A DNA stretch of 64,000 nucleotides from positions 2,490,098 to 2,554,097 of the forward strand of contig NZ_JALKAS010000001.1 of the NCBI RefSeq assembly GCF_023015695.1. Direction: 5' to 3'. The stretch comes from Jannaschia sp. S6380 (GTDB lineage: Bacteria; Pseudomonadota; Alphaproteobacteria; Rhodobacterales; Rhodobacteraceae). Position numbers and translations under genes: made by a program. A model generated the notes under the pieces. That model did no database searches. It was not told where the DNA came from and worked only from the letters and a program-made list of their open reading frames with translations. Shown one piece after another: positions 1 to 10,980 of this stretch. Positions within the stretch are counted from its first letter, which is position 1, and each line of letters opens with the position of its first letter.

Positions 1-1670
1 CCGCCGAGGCCGCGCGGCAGGATCGCCTGCGGGAGGTCGAACGGTCCGCGACGCAGGCCGATGCGGCGCTGTCGACCGCGACGGCCGCGCGGGACGCGGC
101 GCGGAACGTGGCGACGGGACTTGCCGTTCGGGTCGGCCTGTCGCCCGAAGACGCCCCCGCCGCGATCCCCGCGCGCCTGCGCCGCCTGATCGAGGCCGAC
201 CGGGCCGAACGCCAGGCGACAGGCGCCGAGGCGCGGCGCGACCGGTTGGCGGACATGATGGCGGCGCGGCTGGCCGAGTTACGCCGCTGCCTGACCCAGG
301 CCGGCTGGGCGGAGACCGATCCGCCCGATCCGGTCGCGGCGGCACGGGCGCATCTGGAGGTTCTGGCTGCGGCGGAACGGACCACGGCGCTGCGGCGGGC
401 GGCGGAGGCCCGGATCGCCGAGATCGAGGGCCAGCTTGCCGAGGCGGAGACAGACGCGCGAATGGCCGATCACGCGCTGGAGGAAATCTTGGCCGGGACC
501 GGACTGGCGGGCCGGCCCCGGCCCGACCTGCGGGCGACGGTCGCGGCCACGCGGCAGGCCATCGAACGCGGCGCCCGGCACGACGAACTGGCGCTGCGCA
601 TCGACGGGATGAAGGCGGCGCTCGAGCGGCTGGAGCAGGAAGTGGGCGGGCTCCGCGAAACCCAGTCGGGTGGCGACGCGGTCGAGATCCTTCACCGCGC
701 CAAGGCGGCCGCCATGGAAGCGGAACGACGCGCGCGGAACAGGGCGCAGATCGTGGAACGGCACCGCGTGGCGGAGGAGGCGATGGCCCGGGCGGACGTC
801 CGGGATCGTGCCGCGCAGTCGACGCTCGACGAGGTTCTGAAGGATCAGGGCGGCGAGGGGTCGGTGGCGGAACGCCTGGACCGGATCGCGGCCCGCGACG
901 AACTGCGCCGCGAATGCCGGGGGGTCGGCCGCCGCATGGATGACCTGCGCCATGGCCTCGACGTCGCCGCGCTCGAGGCCGAGCGCGCGATCGAGGACCC
1001 GGCCCGGCTGGATACCCTTCGGCAGGATCTGGCCACGCGGGAAGCCGACCACGCTGCCGCGCTGGAGGCGCTGGGCCGGGCAAGGCAGACGCGAGACGCG
1101 GCCGTGACCGCAACCGGCGCGCAGGCGGCGCGGCAGGCCCGGGCGGCCCTGTTGGAGACGCTGCGCGCCGGCGCCCGCGAGGCCGCATCCCTGCGCCTGG
1201 GCGTCGCCGCGGCCCGGCGCGCCCTGATCCGCCACCAGGAGAAAAGCCGCGGTCGGATGCTGGACGCGACGCAGGAGGCCTTCGCCCAGCTCACGCGAGG
1301 AGCCTGGATGCGGCTGGAGACGGGGATGGGTGAAAAGGGCGAGGCTCTCTTCGCGGAGGGTGCCGACGGGCGCAAGCGGATCGACGCCATGTCGACCGGC
1401 ACGCAGGGCCAGCTCTACCTCGCGCTGCGGATCGCGGGGCATGCGGCTTTCGCTGACGCGTTCGGACCGCTTCCCTTCGTGCTGGACGACGTGGCCGAGA
1501 CCTTCGACGACGCGCGCGCGGCCGCGGCGTTGGACATGCTGGGCCGGATCGGGACGCGGGGGCAGGCGATCCTGCTGACGCATCACAGGCACCTCGTCGC
1601 GATGGCGCGCGAGGCGATCCCGGACGTCCGGGTAATGGACTTGCCGGCGCGGGCACGGGCCGCGAGCTAA
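1..1670 (+). CDS. SMC-like/YhaN-type AAA ATPase, 5'-truncated
   Basis: The frame is open from base 3 with no stop, so the gene begins before the window; 555 residues are visible and the GTG at 108 is only an internal codon. The visible part is Ala/Arg/Glu-rich heptad-like helix, as expected for an SMC-type coiled coil. It is followed by a C-terminal ATPase lobe with an ABC signature-like STGTQGQLYLALR (about residues 463-475 of the visible part), a Walker B-like FVLDDVAETFDD and a His switch in ILLTHHRH. The layout fits the YhaN/SbcC-like group of DNA-associated ATPases, which usually follows a SbcD-like phosphoesterase gene; such a gene would lie outside the window. The role in DNA repair is family inference. 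secB follows 77 bases later. Confidence 0.8.
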   Translation, partial: AEAARQDRLREVERSATQADAALSTATAARDAARNVATGLAVRVGLSPEDAPAAIPARLRRLIEADRAERQATGAEARRDRLADMMAARLAELRRCLTQAGWAETDPPDPVAAARAHLEVLAAAERTTALRRAAEARIAEIEGQLAEAETDARMADHALEEILAGTGLAGRPRPDLRATVAATRQAIERGARHDELALRIDGMKAALERLEQEVGGLRETQSGGDAVEILHRAKAAAMEAERRARNRAQIVERHRVAEEAMARADVRDRAAQSTLDEVLKDQGGEGSVAERLDRIAARDELRRECRGVGRRMDDLRHGLDVAALEAERAIEDPARLDTLRQDLATREADHAAALEALGRARQTRDAAVTATGAQAARQARAALLETLRAGAREAASLRLGVAAARRALIRHQEKSRGRMLDATQEAFAQLTRGAWMRLETGMGEKGEALFAEGADGRKRIDAMSTGTQGQLYLALRIAGHAAFADAFGPLPFVLDDVAETFDDARAAAALDMLGRIGTRGQAILLTHHRHLVAMAREAIPDVRVMDLPARARAAS

Positions 1671-1747
1671 ACCCGGGTTCGGTTGTGACGGCGACGACCC
1701 TCTGGTATCGGGGCGCGACCCTTTCCGAACCCGAGGATTTTCGCCAC

Positions 1748-2275
1748 ATGGCCGACGAAGAGAACACCCAGACCACCCCCGAAGCCGAGGGGACGAAGCC
1801 CCAGCAGACGGCCCAGCAAACGCCCCAGATGCAGGTCCTGGGGCAGTTCATCCGCGATCTGTCCTTCGAGAATGTCGCCGTCCAGAAGGGCCGCGCGCTG
1901 GAGGGGCAGCCCGACATCAACGTCCAGGTCGGGCTGGAAGCCAAGAAGCGCAAGACCGAAGGCCAGTACGAGGTCGCGGTGAAACTGAACGTCACCGGCA
2001 AGGTGAAGGGGGCCGACGACCCGATCTTCGCGATCGAGCTGGATTATGCCGGCGTCTTCGCGATCTCCAACGTGCCCGAGAACCAGCTGCATCCGTATCT
2101 GATGATCGAGTGCCCGCGCATGCTGTTCCCGTTCCTGCGCCGGATCGTGTCTGACATCTCGCGCGATGGCGGCTTCCCGCCGCTGAACCTCGAGAACATC
2201 GATTTCGTGGCACTCTACCGAAACGAGATCACCCGGCGGGCACAGGCCGAGGCCGAAAACGCGCCGAAATCCTGA
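1748..2275 (+). CDS. secB: Protein-export chaperone SecB
   Basis: A 175-residue SecB, of usual length. The tetrameric cytosolic chaperone keeps preproteins unfolded and hands them to SecA. The N-terminus is a polar Gln/Thr-rich tail, followed by the SecB core starting near QVLGQFIRDLSFEN and the conserved NQLHPYLMIECPRMLFPFLR segment in the second half. A GTG 63 bases upstream is in frame, but the ATG at 1748 gives the family-typical start. The 77-base leader has a possible promoter (TTGTGA at 1683, 17 bases, TATCGG) and an inverted repeat (CGGGTTCGG / CCGAACCCG) with a long loop. secB faces the dnaQ-maf unit and is separated from dnaQ by 13 bases. Confidence 0.95.
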   Translation: MADEENTQTTPEAEGTKPQQTAQQTPQMQVLGQFIRDLSFENVAVQKGRALEGQPDINVQVGLEAKKRKTEGQYEVAVKLNVTGKVKGADDPIFAIELDYAGVFAISNVPENQLHPYLMIECPRMLFPFLRRIVSDISRDGGFPPLNLENIDFVALYRNEITRRAQAEAENAPKS

Positions 2276-2288
2276 TCCGATACCGTCG

Positions 2289-2975
2289 TCAGCGGGTCCG
2301 GCGCCAGAGCGCGTCCGGGCCCAGCCCGTCGACGAAGGCCGCATGCGACGCGGCCTCGGCCTCGGTCAGGCGGGGGGACAGCGGACGCGGGCGGGGCGTC
2401 GGCTTCCAAGGGCCGTCCTCGGTCCGGCGGCCCGATCCCTGCGACACCAGCGACATGGTGGGCTGCCGCCCGCCGATCAGTTCCAGATAGACATCGGCCA
2501 GAATCTCGCTGTCGAGCAGCGCACCGTGCTTGGTGCGCGCGGCGTTGTCGACGCCGAACCGGCGGCACAGCGCATCGAGCGAGGCCGGCGCGCCGGGAAA
2601 CCTGGACCGGGCAATCGCCAGCGTGTCGATCGCCCGGTCCATCGGCAGGCGGGGCAGGCCCATCCAATCCAGTTCCGCGTTCAGGAACTTCATGTCGAAT
2701 GCGGCATTGTGGATCACCAGGCGGTCGTCGCCGATGAAATCCAGGAACGCCTGGCCGATCTGACGGAAAACGGGGAAATCCTTCAGGAAGTCGTCGCCCA
2801 GGCCGTGAACCTGGAACGCCCCGTCGGGCATCGCGCGTTCGGGATTGATGTACTGGTGATAGACATTGCCGGTGGCGACATGGTTGACCAGTTCCACCGC
2901 GCCGATCTCGACGATGCGGTCGCCGGTATCGGGCTCGAACCCGGTGGTTTCGGTGTCGAGGACGATTTCCCTCAT
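2289..2975 (-). CDS. dnaQ: DNA polymerase III epsilon subunit (3'-5' proofreading exonuclease)
   Basis: A 228-residue DnaQ. The DEDDh exonuclease motifs are visible: Exo I DTET at residues 7-10, Exo II around [10 protein letters not shown], and Exo III around the [15 protein letters not shown] stretch. It proofreads the replicative polymerase core. Its stop region converges on secB. Its ATG overlaps the stop of coaE by four bases, which suggests translational coupling in the maf-aroE-coaE-dnaQ unit. The C-terminal tail carries the beta-clamp/alpha-binding part and is Pro/Arg rich. Confidence 0.95.
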   Translation of the reverse strand: MREIVLDTETTGFEPDTGDRIVEIGAVELVNHVATGNVYHQYINPERAMPDGAFQVHGLGDDFLKDFPVFRQIGQAFLDFIGDDRLVIHNAAFDMKFLNAELDWMGLPRLPMDRAIDTLAIARSRFPGAPASLDALCRRFGVDNAARTKHGALLDSEILADVYLELIGGRQPTMSLVSQGSGRRTEDGPWKPTPRPRPLSPRLTEAEAASHAAFVDGLGPDALWRRTR

Positions 2976-3541
2976 GTCAGCTCCGCTACGATCCGCGCAA
3001 CGGCCGCGCGGGCCGTCTCCATGTCGGTGGTCGGGATGACATAATCGGCCCGGGCGCGCTTGTCAGCATCCGGCATCTGCCGCGAAAGGATCAGGTCCAG
3101 CTCCGCCCCGCTCATGGTACCCCGGTCGAGGATGCGGCGGCGTTGCGTCCCGGCATCGACCGAGACGACGGCGACACGGTCGCATTCGGCGTCGAGGCCG
3201 GTCTCGAACAATAGCGGCACATCCCAAACCACGAGGCCCCCGTGCCCTTCCATCCAGACGGCGCGGTCGGCGGCGACCAGCGGATGCACGATGGCGTCGA
3301 GCGCGTCGAGGGCCGCCTCCGGCTCGGCCGCGAGTGCGGTGCGCAGGGCCGCGCGGTCGATGCCGCCGGCGCCCCCAACGCCCGGAAAGCGCGCGACGAC
3401 AGGCACGACTGCGGCGCCCCCGGGGCCATAGAGGGCATGAACCGCGGCGTCCGCATCCCAGACCGGCACGCCCAGATCGCGGAACATCGCCGCGGCGGTG
3501 GATTTTCCCATCCCGATGGAGCCGGTCAGCCCCAGGATCAT
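2972..3541 (-). CDS. coaE: Dephospho-CoA kinase
   Basis: A 189-residue CoaE, which performs the last step of coenzyme A synthesis by phosphorylating the 3'-OH of the ribose of dephospho-CoA. The P-loop GSIGMGKST lies at residues 7-15, and [10 protein letters not shown] is the family's substrate-side motif. The C-terminal [18 protein letters not shown] region is the usual lid/adenine contact. It overlaps aroE upstream and dnaQ downstream by four bases each. Confidence 0.96.
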   Translation of the reverse strand: MILGLTGSIGMGKSTAAAMFRDLGVPVWDADAAVHALYGPGGAAVVPVVARFPGVGGAGGIDRAALRTALAAEPEAALDALDAIVHPLVAADRAVWMEGHGGLVVWDVPLLFETGLDAECDRVAVVSVDAGTQRRRILDRGTMSGAELDLILSRQMPDADKRARADYVIPTTDMETARAAVARIVAELT

Positions 3542-4353
3542 GACAGGACCGCGCGGCGCAGGTCGTCATCCACCTCGGGCGTGACGCCGAACCAGGCGGC
3601 GAAACCCGGCACGGCCTGATGCAGCAGCATGCCCAATCCGTCGACGGTCGGGTTCCCCCGCAACTCGGCACGCGTCAGGAGCGCGGTACGAAGCGGGGTA
3701 TAGACGATATCGGTGACCAGAGCGTCGTGCGGCAGCGCGTCGAGCGACAGGGCCATTCGCGGCTGACCGGCCATGCCGAGACTGGTGGTATTCACCAAAA
3801 GGCCACGTCCCCCCAACCGTGCTTCCGCCCGATCCCACGGCACCACACCGACACGGTCGTCGAAGCCCGCAGCGAGCGTCTGCGCGCGCGCTTCCGTACG
3901 GTTGGCGAGCGTGATTTCGGGCACGCCCAGATCGAGCAGGGCCGCGACGATCCCGCGCGCCGCACCACCTGCCCCAAGAACCAGGGCGGGCCTGTCCGCA
4001 GCCCACCCCGGCGCGCCCTGTCGCAAATTGGCAACGAAGCCCGCCCCGTCGGTGTTGTCGGCATGAATCGCACCATCCGAAAAGCTGAGCGTGTTCGCGG
4101 CGCCGACGGCGCGGGCACGGTCGGTGGCGGTTTCGGCCAGATGGAACACGGCCTCCTTATGGGGAATGGTGACATTGACGCCCGCAAAACCCAGCCGGGG
4201 CAAAAGGTCGAGCGTCCGCGCCAGGTCGTCCGCGCGGACATGCAGCGGCACGTAATGCCCGTCGATCCCGTATCGCCGCAACCAGTGGCCATGCAGTCGG
4301 GGCGAGCGGCTGTGCCCGATCGGATCGCCGATGACGCCGGCCAGACGGGTCAC
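3538..4353 (-). CDS. aroE: Shikimate dehydrogenase
   Basis: A 271-residue AroE, an NADPH-dependent enzyme of the shikimate pathway (3-dehydroshikimate to shikimate). Visible motifs are the substrate serines in HSRSPRLH, the catalytic Lys in NVTIPHKE, the Asp of NTDGAGF, the nucleotide-binding GAGGAARG and an NRT motif for the NADP phosphate. The start chosen is GTG at 4353: it gives the family N-terminus ([15 protein letters not shown]) and a GTGA overlap with the maf stop. The frame stays open further upstream, but that part is only maf read in another frame. Confidence 0.95.
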   Translation of the reverse strand: MTRLAGVIGDPIGHSRSPRLHGHWLRRYGIDGHYVPLHVRADDLARTLDLLPRLGFAGVNVTIPHKEAVFHLAETATDRARAVGAANTLSFSDGAIHADNTDGAGFVANLRQGAPGWAADRPALVLGAGGAARGIVAALLDLGVPEITLANRTEARAQTLAAGFDDRVGVVPWDRAEARLGGRGLLVNTTSLGMAGQPRMALSLDALPHDALVTDIVYTPLRTALLTRAELRGNPTVDGLGMLLHQAVPGFAAWFGVTPEVDDDLRRAVLS

Positions 4354-4931
4354 GCCGGGATCTCCCCGCGCGCGATCAACCAGTCGACCAGCGGCAGGAG
4401 CGGCAGGCCCAGGACCGCGAAATAGTCGCCGTCGACCCGGGTGAAAAGGCGCGCGCCCTCGCCCTCCAGCGTATAGCTGCCGGCGGAATGTCGGATCACC
4501 GGCCAGTTGCGATCGACGTAATCGGCCAGATAGGCCGGCGAGGCGCGCCGCATGGTCATGGTCACGGTGGCGACGTGACGCCAGACCGCGCGCCCCTCCT
4601 GTGCGGCCACGATGGCCGAATGAAGCTTGTGCGTGCCGCTCGAGAGCGCACCGAGCTGGGCCACGGCATCCGCCGGCGTCTCGGGTTTGGAGAGGAGCAT
4701 GCCGCGATGATCGACGGTCTGATCGCATCCCAGGATGATCCCGTCCGCACGCAGACGCAGCGCCTTCAGCTCGGCCAGGGCATCGGCCACGTCGCGGGGT
4801 GCGTGACCTTCGGCCACGAGCGCGGCGCGGGCGACCTCCTCGTCGATGCGGGCCGGTCGGACCTCGAAGGGAATGGCGGCGTTCTGCAGCAGATCGCGGC
4901 GGGTCTGGGAGGCCGAGGCGAGAATCAGCAT
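4350..4931 (-). CDS. maf: Maf-family nucleotide pyrophosphatase
   Basis: A 193-residue Maf/YhdE/YceF-family protein that hydrolyses non-canonical or modified nucleoside triphosphates. The family signature SASQTRRDLL is at residues 6-15, the catalytic Asp-containing LGCDQTV is near residue 68, and the conserved SAGSYTLEGEG region is in the C-terminal half. It is the first gene of the leftward maf-aroE-coaE-dnaQ unit and borders the proposed oriC gap. Its exact substrate class cannot be set from sequence. Confidence 0.93.
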   Translation of the reverse strand: MLILASASQTRRDLLQNAAIPFEVRPARIDEEVARAALVAEGHAPRDVADALAELKALRLRADGIILGCDQTVDHRGMLLSKPETPADAVAQLGALSSGTHKLHSAIVAAQEGRAVWRHVATVTMTMRRASPAYLADYVDRNWPVIRHSAGSYTLEGEGARLFTRVDGDYFAVLGLPLLPLVDWLIARGEIPA

Positions 4932-5327
4932 CTGGACGATCCTGTGGGCAACGCGCGGGAAAAACCTGTCAAGAAGGCTGTGACAGGATTGGACGCGTTC
5001 CGCGCGGAGGACAAGTCGACGGTTTCCCCGAAACGGACGGGAACTTTTTCGGCCGGGCGGCGTTTGCCCCCAAGCTGTGGAGCGGTCTTACCTGTCCCTC
5101 GTGCCTTCAACCGCACTCCCCAAGACGTTCCACAGCCGATCCCCCTTGCTGCCATCGCCGCCACGCGCGTGATCCACCGGATGGACAGGACACCACCCTG
5201 TCGGACCGTCGAATGTGAGCGATTCCGTGGAGCGGATTTGATCCCCGTTTTCCACTGCCCCTACAAACAACCACATCCTTCTTCTTTCCTTTTTGATTGA
5301 TAGAAGGAAGCCTGAGGGGGCACCGCG
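4932..5327. other. Candidate chromosomal replication origin (oriC), non-coding gap
   Basis: This 396-base gap has no convincing gene and sits where leftward (maf) and rightward (hemJ-rho) genes diverge. In Caulobacter, oriC lies at this point of the same gene order (hemE/rho side versus maf-aroE-coaE-dnaQ-secB side). Several TCCAC(A)-type DnaA-box cores are visible: TGTGGA at 5076, TTCCACA at 5128, TGATCCACC at 5170, GTGGA at 5227 and TTTTCCACT at 5248. An AT-richer pyrimidine/purine stretch follows at 5261-5312. No perfect TTATCCACA box is present. The call is therefore inference from synteny plus weak motifs. The same stretch must also hold the maf and hemJ promoters. Confidence 0.45.
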
Positions 5328-5765
5328 ATGGGCGATCTGTATCTTTGGTTGAAGGCGGGGCATGTGATCTCCGTCATCGCGTGGATGGCGGGGATCTTCT
5401 ATCTGCCACGCCTCTTCGTGTACCACGCCGAGACCGGCCCGTCCGTGCCCGATATGATCCCGGTTCTGCAGGTGATGGAGAGACGCCTGATCCGGGCGAT
5501 CATGACGCCGGCGATGATCGCGACATGGGTATTTGGGCTGGCGCTGATCGCCTTGGGCCTTGTCGATTGGGGCGCGGTCTGGCCTTGGATCAAGGCGGTC
5601 TGCGTCCTGGCGATGACGGCGTTCCATTTCTGGTGCGCGGGCGAGCGGAAACGCCTGGCGGACGGGAGCGCGCGGATGACCGGCCGTGGCTACCGGATGA
5701 TGAACGAGGTTCCGACACTGCTTCTGATCGTGATCGTGGTGTCGGTGGTCGTTCGGCCGTTCTGA
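5328..5765 (+). CDS. hemJ: Protoporphyrinogen IX oxidase, HemJ type
   Basis: A 145-residue, four-helix membrane protein of the HemJ (UPF0093) family, which oxidises protoporphyrinogen IX to protoporphyrin IX in many alphaproteobacteria. The conserved His is in KAGHVISVIAWMAG (residues 9-22), with RLFVYH near residue 28, the conserved FHFWCAGERKRLADG loop, and a last helix before RPF. A good ribosome-binding site (GAGGGGG) precedes the ATG. Heme genes also flank the origin in Caulobacter, where hemE has this position; here hemJ is next to the candidate origin and hemE is not in the window. Confidence 0.93.
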   Translation: MGDLYLWLKAGHVISVIAWMAGIFYLPRLFVYHAETGPSVPDMIPVLQVMERRLIRAIMTPAMIATWVFGLALIALGLVDWGAVWPWIKAVCVLAMTAFHFWCAGERKRLADGSARMTGRGYRMMNEVPTLLLIVIVVSVVVRPF

Positions 5766-5892
5766 TTGACTTCGACCGGGAGGAGACTTACGTCATTCGG
5801 GACGGTGGGCCGTCCTGGCCCGAAACCGCTTCCCATTCCGAAGATATCCGGCACGACCCCTGGCGGCGTGCCCCTTGCCGAGTGTTCCCGAC

Positions 5893-7209
<1,317 letters not shown>

Positions 7210-7224
7210 CGGGCCGGGCCCGGG

Positions 7225-8508
7225 ATGGACGGCACGATCTACGCGGTCGCCACTGCGCCGGGAAAGGCGGGTGTCGCGATCATCCGCATATCGGGACCTT
7301 CGGCGCGCGCGGTGCTCTCGGCCCTCGGGGCGGCTGCCCCAGCGCCGCGGACGACGCGCTTGGCAACGCTGCGGAGCCAGGCGGGTGAGGTACTGGACCA
7401 TGCATTGGTCCTGTTCTTTGAAGCGGGCGCGAGCTTTACCGGCGAGGACGTGGTCGAGCTGCATCTGCATGGCAGTCCTGCCGGCGTGCGTCGCGTCATG
7501 TCCGAAATCGGTGGTACGGGAGTCGCACGATTGGCGGAACCCGGGGAATTTACGCGTCGGGCGCTGCTGAACGATCGGCTGGATCTGACGCAGGTGCAGG
7601 CGCTGGCTGATGTGATCGATGCCGATACCGAGGAGCAACATCGGCATGCGATGCGGATCCTGGAGGGCGACCTGGCGCGCAAGGTGGAAGCCTGGCGCAA
7701 AGACCTGATCCGCGCGATCGCCCTGATCGAGGCCACAATCGACTTTGCCGATGAAGACGTGCCGACCGATGTCACGCCTGAGGTGCAGTCGCTTATTCGA
7801 TCCGTTTCGGCATCCGTCGCGACCGAACTCCGCGGCGTTGCGGCTGCTGATCGGATCCGGGCCGGGTTCGATGTGGCGATCGTGGGGGCGCCCAATGTCG
7901 GCAAATCCTCCTTGCTGAACAGCCTTACGCGCAGCGACTCCGCCATCGTCTCGGACATTGCAGGAACGACGCGGGACGTGATCGAGATTCGACTGGATAT
8001 CGGAGGCGTGCAGGTCAACCTGATAGATACCGCAGGTCTGCGGGACACGACAGATGCCGTGGAACGCCTGGGGGTTCAACGTGCCGTCGACCGAGCTCGA
8101 AATGCAGATTTGCGGTTATTTCTGTTTGATGACAAAGGATTGCCGGATCTAGGAGTTGCCCCCCTGTCCGATGACATCGTGATACGGACGAAGGTCGATC
8201 TGGACGGAGTTGAGGGCATCTCGACCTTGGACGGGACCGGTATCGAGGCGCTGCTGTCGCGGATCGGGGAACGCGCGATGGGTTCGGCACGGTCTGCCGG
8301 GCTGGTTTCGCGAGACAGGGATCGGGAAACACTGGCATTCGCGGTGGGCGAATTAGAGCGTCTGGCGAAGCAGGTCGGCGACTTGGAGCCTGAGGTCTTG
8401 TCCGCCGATCTGCGGATCGTCGTACGACGATTGCATCGGATCATCGGCGGGGTTGAAGTCGAAGAGATTCTGGACGAGATATTCGCCTCTTTCTGCCTCG
8501 GAAAATAG
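7225..8508 (+). CDS. mnmE: tRNA modification GTPase MnmE
   Basis: A 427-residue MnmE (TrmE). With MnmG it makes the 5-carboxymethylaminomethyl group on U34 of tRNA. Features are the N-terminal formyl-THF-binding domain ([20 protein letters not shown]), a G domain with GAPNVGKSS near residue 222 and [15 protein letters not shown], and the C-terminal FCLGK motif with the essential Cys. The start is 15 bases after rho. GC content and codon choice look lower and less G/C-biased than in rho and the genes beyond parB, a trend that continues through rsmG. Confidence 0.97.
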   Translation: MDGTIYAVATAPGKAGVAIIRISGPSARAVLSALGAAAPAPRTTRLATLRSQAGEVLDHALVLFFEAGASFTGEDVVELHLHGSPAGVRRVMSEIGGTGVARLAEPGEFTRRALLNDRLDLTQVQALADVIDADTEEQHRHAMRILEGDLARKVEAWRKDLIRAIALIEATIDFADEDVPTDVTPEVQSLIRSVSASVATELRGVAAADRIRAGFDVAIVGAPNVGKSSLLNSLTRSDSAIVSDIAGTTRDVIEIRLDIGGVQVNLIDTAGLRDTTDAVERLGVQRAVDRARNADLRLFLFDDKGLPDLGVAPLSDDIVIRTKVDLDGVEGISTLDGTGIEALLSRIGERAMGSARSAGLVSRDRDRETLAFAVGELERLAKQVGDLEPEVLSADLRIVVRRLHRIIGGVEVEEILDEIFASFCLGK

Positions 8509-8509
8509 G

Positions 8510-10384
8510 ATGTTTCACGTGAAACAGACCGACTTCGACGTAATCATTATCGGTGGCGGTCATGCAGGATGCGAGGCGGCCGCGGCCGCAGCCCGATTGG
8601 GCGTACGTGTTGGCCTGGTGACATTCCGGCGGTCCGACCTCGGGGCGATGTCCTGCAACCCTGCGATTGGCGGGCTTGGAAAGGGACATCTGGTTCGCGA
8701 GATCGACGCGATGGACGGCATCATGGCCCGCGTCGCCGATCGATCCGCCATCCAGTATCGACTGTTGAACCGCCGTCGAGGACCGGCCGTACGCGGTCCG
8801 CGGGCGCAGATCGACCGTGCCGTTTATCGTCGACAAATGCAGGACGAGATTGCCGGTTGGTCGGATATCACTGTCGTTGAAGGCGAAGTGATTGACTTGG
8901 CCGTGACAAGGGAGACCATCCGGGGCGTTGTCCTGTCGGATGGTCGAACGCTTGCTTCTGGGCAGATCGTCCTGACATCCGGGACATTTCTTGGCGGGGT
9001 GATCCATATCGGCGGGGAAGTTCGTTCCGGAGGCCGTATGGGAGATGGGTCCGCCGATCGCTTGAGCCGACGTATTCGAGAGATCGTGCCGCGGATCGGT
9101 CGATTGAAGACGGGGACACCGCCCCGGCTGCACCGTGCCTCCGTCGACTGGACCGCGTTGGAAGAACAGCCGGCGGATGCCGATCCGGTGCCCTTCTCCT
9201 TCATGCCGACGACCGGCGCGTTGCGTCAGGTTCCGTGCCATATAACCCACACGAACGGGAAGACGCATGATATCATTCGCCGAAACTTAGATCGGTCGGC
9301 GATGTATGGCGGCCAGATCAACGGCGTCGGCCCGCGCTATTGTCCGTCGATCGAGGATAAGGTCAGCCGGTTCGCCGAGAAAGAGTCGCATCAGATCTTT
9401 CTGGAACCGGAGGGGTTGGAGAGCGACTGGATCTATCCCAACGGCATTTCGACGTCGCTGCCATTGGACGTTCAGAAGGAATACGTTCGCAGTATTCGCG
9501 GGTTGGAACAGGCCAGGATCGAACAGCCGGGCTATGCGATCGAATACGACTACATCGATCCCCGCGTCTTGGCCCCGACCTTGGCGCTGCCTGAAATCGA
9601 CGGCCTGTTCCTCGCGGGGCAGATCAACGGTACCACGGGATACGAAGAGGCAGCGGCCCAGGGATTGGTTGCCGGACTGAATGCCGCGGCGGGAGCATTG
9701 GGTCGGGAGCCGATCTGTTTCTCACGTACGGATAGCTATATCGGCGTGATGATCGATGACTTGACGACCCAAGGCGTATCGGAGCCATATCGCATGTTCA
9801 CATCCCGGGCCGAGTACCGGCTGACGATGCGGGCAGACAATGCGGACATCCGATTGACGCCGATGGGACTTGTCTTTGGCTGTGTGGGTCAGGATCGGGA
9901 ACGGAGTTTTTCGGATAAGGTTGCGGCGTTAAGCCACTGCCAAGACAATCTGGCGCGGCTCAAGGTATCCGCAGATGCAATCCGTAATCGTGGTGGCAAG
10001 ATCCGAATGGATGCGCCGCCTGTCACCGCGATTCATGCCTTGGGATCTTATGGCTTGGAGGGGTCGGATCTTTTGGACATCCTGCCCGAAGTTCGTGGTC
10101 ACCCCCGCGAGATCATCGATCAAGTCGGGTGGAATGCCATGTATCGGCTTTATGAAGACAGGCAGGCTGCGGATGTGGCCAGCCTTCGAGAGAGCGAGTC
10201 CGTAGTGATCCCTGCCGATCTTGTAGTCGACGAGATCGCCGGGCTGTCGAATGAGATACGCGACAAGCTTCGCGCGGTTCGTCCGTCGACGCTGGCGCAG
10301 GCTGGGCGCATCGAGGGCATGACACCTGCCGCGCTCGTCACGCTGCTCTCTGCCGTTCGGCGCCATCGCAGCAAAGCCGCATGA
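8510..10384 (+). CDS. mnmG: tRNA uridine-5-carboxymethylaminomethyl modification enzyme MnmG
   Basis: A 624-residue MnmG (GidA), the FAD-dependent partner of MnmE. The dinucleotide-binding [10 protein letters not shown] is at residues 15-24, GTFLGG is near 160, the IEDKVSRF region is present, and the FAD site [17 protein letters not shown] is near 370. The start is ATG at 8510, one base after the mnmE stop. The first codons (MFHVKQ) are dictated by a perfect parS palindrome that overlaps the start codon. The rsmG start overlaps its stop by four bases. Confidence 0.97.
   Translation: MFHVKQTDFDVIIIGGGHAGCEAAAAAARLGVRVGLVTFRRSDLGAMSCNPAIGGLGKGHLVREIDAMDGIMARVADRSAIQYRLLNRRRGPAVRGPRAQIDRAVYRRQMQDEIAGWSDITVVEGEVIDLAVTRETIRGVVLSDGRTLASGQIVLTSGTFLGGVIHIGGEVRSGGRMGDGSADRLSRRIREIVPRIGRLKTGTPPRLHRASVDWTALEEQPADADPVPFSFMPTTGALRQVPCHITHTNGKTHDIIRRNLDRSAMYGGQINGVGPRYCPSIEDKVSRFAEKESHQIFLEPEGLESDWIYPNGISTSLPLDVQKEYVRSIRGLEQARIEQPGYAIEYDYIDPRVLAPTLALPEIDGLFLAGQINGTTGYEEAAAQGLVAGLNAAAGALGREPICFSRTDSYIGVMIDDLTTQGVSEPYRMFTSRAEYRLTMRADNADIRLTPMGLVFGCVGQDRERSFSDKVAALSHCQDNLARLKVSADAIRNRGGKIRMDAPPVTAIHALGSYGLEGSDLLDILPEVRGHPREIIDQVGWNAMYRLYEDRQAADVASLRESESVVIPADLVVDEIAGLSNEIRDKLRAVRPSTLAQAGRIEGMTPAALVTLLSAVRRHRSKAA
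8511..8526. promoter_or_regulatory. parS: parS centromere site 1 (in mnmG start)
   Basis: TGTTTCACGTGAAACA is a perfect 16-base palindrome and identical to the chromosomal parS core bound by ParB across bacteria. It begins at the second base of the mnmG ATG, so it also encodes the N-terminus of MnmG. It lies 3.2 kb before parA. Confidence 0.95.
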
Positions 10385-10977
10385 ACCGCTATACCGGCGA
10401 TGTTTCACGTGAAACAGTCGCGCAGTTTCATCGACTGGAAGCTCTCGTTCGAAAGTGGACGCCGCGTATCAATTTGGTCTCGCAGGCGAGCCTTGAGGAC
10501 TTCTTTCGACGTCATATCGATGATGCTGTTTTTCTGTATAAGTGCGCACCTGCCATTGGAACGTGGCTGGATCTCGGCTCCGGCGGCGGGTTTCCGGGGC
10601 TGGTAATCGGCATACTGTCCCGTACCGGCCGTCAGGTCACGTTGATCGAAAGCGACACGCGAAAATGCGCGTTCCTTCGGACAGCCAGACGTGAACTTGC
10701 GTTGTCAATCAATATCATAAGCGCCCGGATCGAAGCCGTTCCGGCGCAGGAGGCTAATGTCGTCTCCGCCCGCGCCTTGGCGCCCCTTCCCCGCTTGCTG
10801 TCTCTTGCGACACCGCATGGCACACCAAACACGACTTATGTCTTTCTGAAGGGGAATCGCTGGCGGGACGAGGTCGATTTGGCCATGAAGGACTGGCGCT
10901 TCGATCTCGACGTCATCGACAGCCCGATCGAAAAAGGCGCAGCCGTGTTGCGCCTCAGGAATGTGGAGCGGATCTAG
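10381..10977 (+). CDS. rsmG: 16S rRNA (guanine527-N7)-methyltransferase RsmG
   Basis: A 198-residue RsmG (GidB), which methylates G527 of 16S rRNA. The SAM-binding [12 protein letters not shown] motif starts at residue 63, the acidic ESD follows strand two, and [12 protein letters not shown] is the family motif near the active site. It overlaps mnmG by ATGA. Codons 7-12 (DVSRET) lie inside the second parS site. parA starts four bases after its stop. Confidence 0.96.
   Translation: MNRYTGDVSRETVAQFHRLEALVRKWTPRINLVSQASLEDFFRRHIDDAVFLYKCAPAIGTWLDLGSGGGFPGLVIGILSRTGRQVTLIESDTRKCAFLRTARRELALSINIISARIEAVPAQEANVVSARALAPLPRLLSLATPHGTPNTTYVFLKGNRWRDEVDLAMKDWRFDLDVIDSPIEKGAAVLRLRNVERI
10401..10416. 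promoter_or_regulatory. parS: parS centromere site 2 (in rsmG)
   Basis: A second exact copy of TGTTTCACGTGAAACA, 1890 bases from the first and 565 bases before parA. It sits in the 5' coding part of rsmG in a different reading phase from the first copy, which argues that the DNA site rather than the peptide is conserved. Confidence 0.95.
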
Positions 10978-10980
10978 ATC

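Noticed and set aside
4925..5164. A 79-codon minus-strand frame in the maf-hemJ gap.
   Set aside because: No ribosome-binding site, no recognisable motif, and it overlaps the maf start; the gap fits an origin/regulatory region better.
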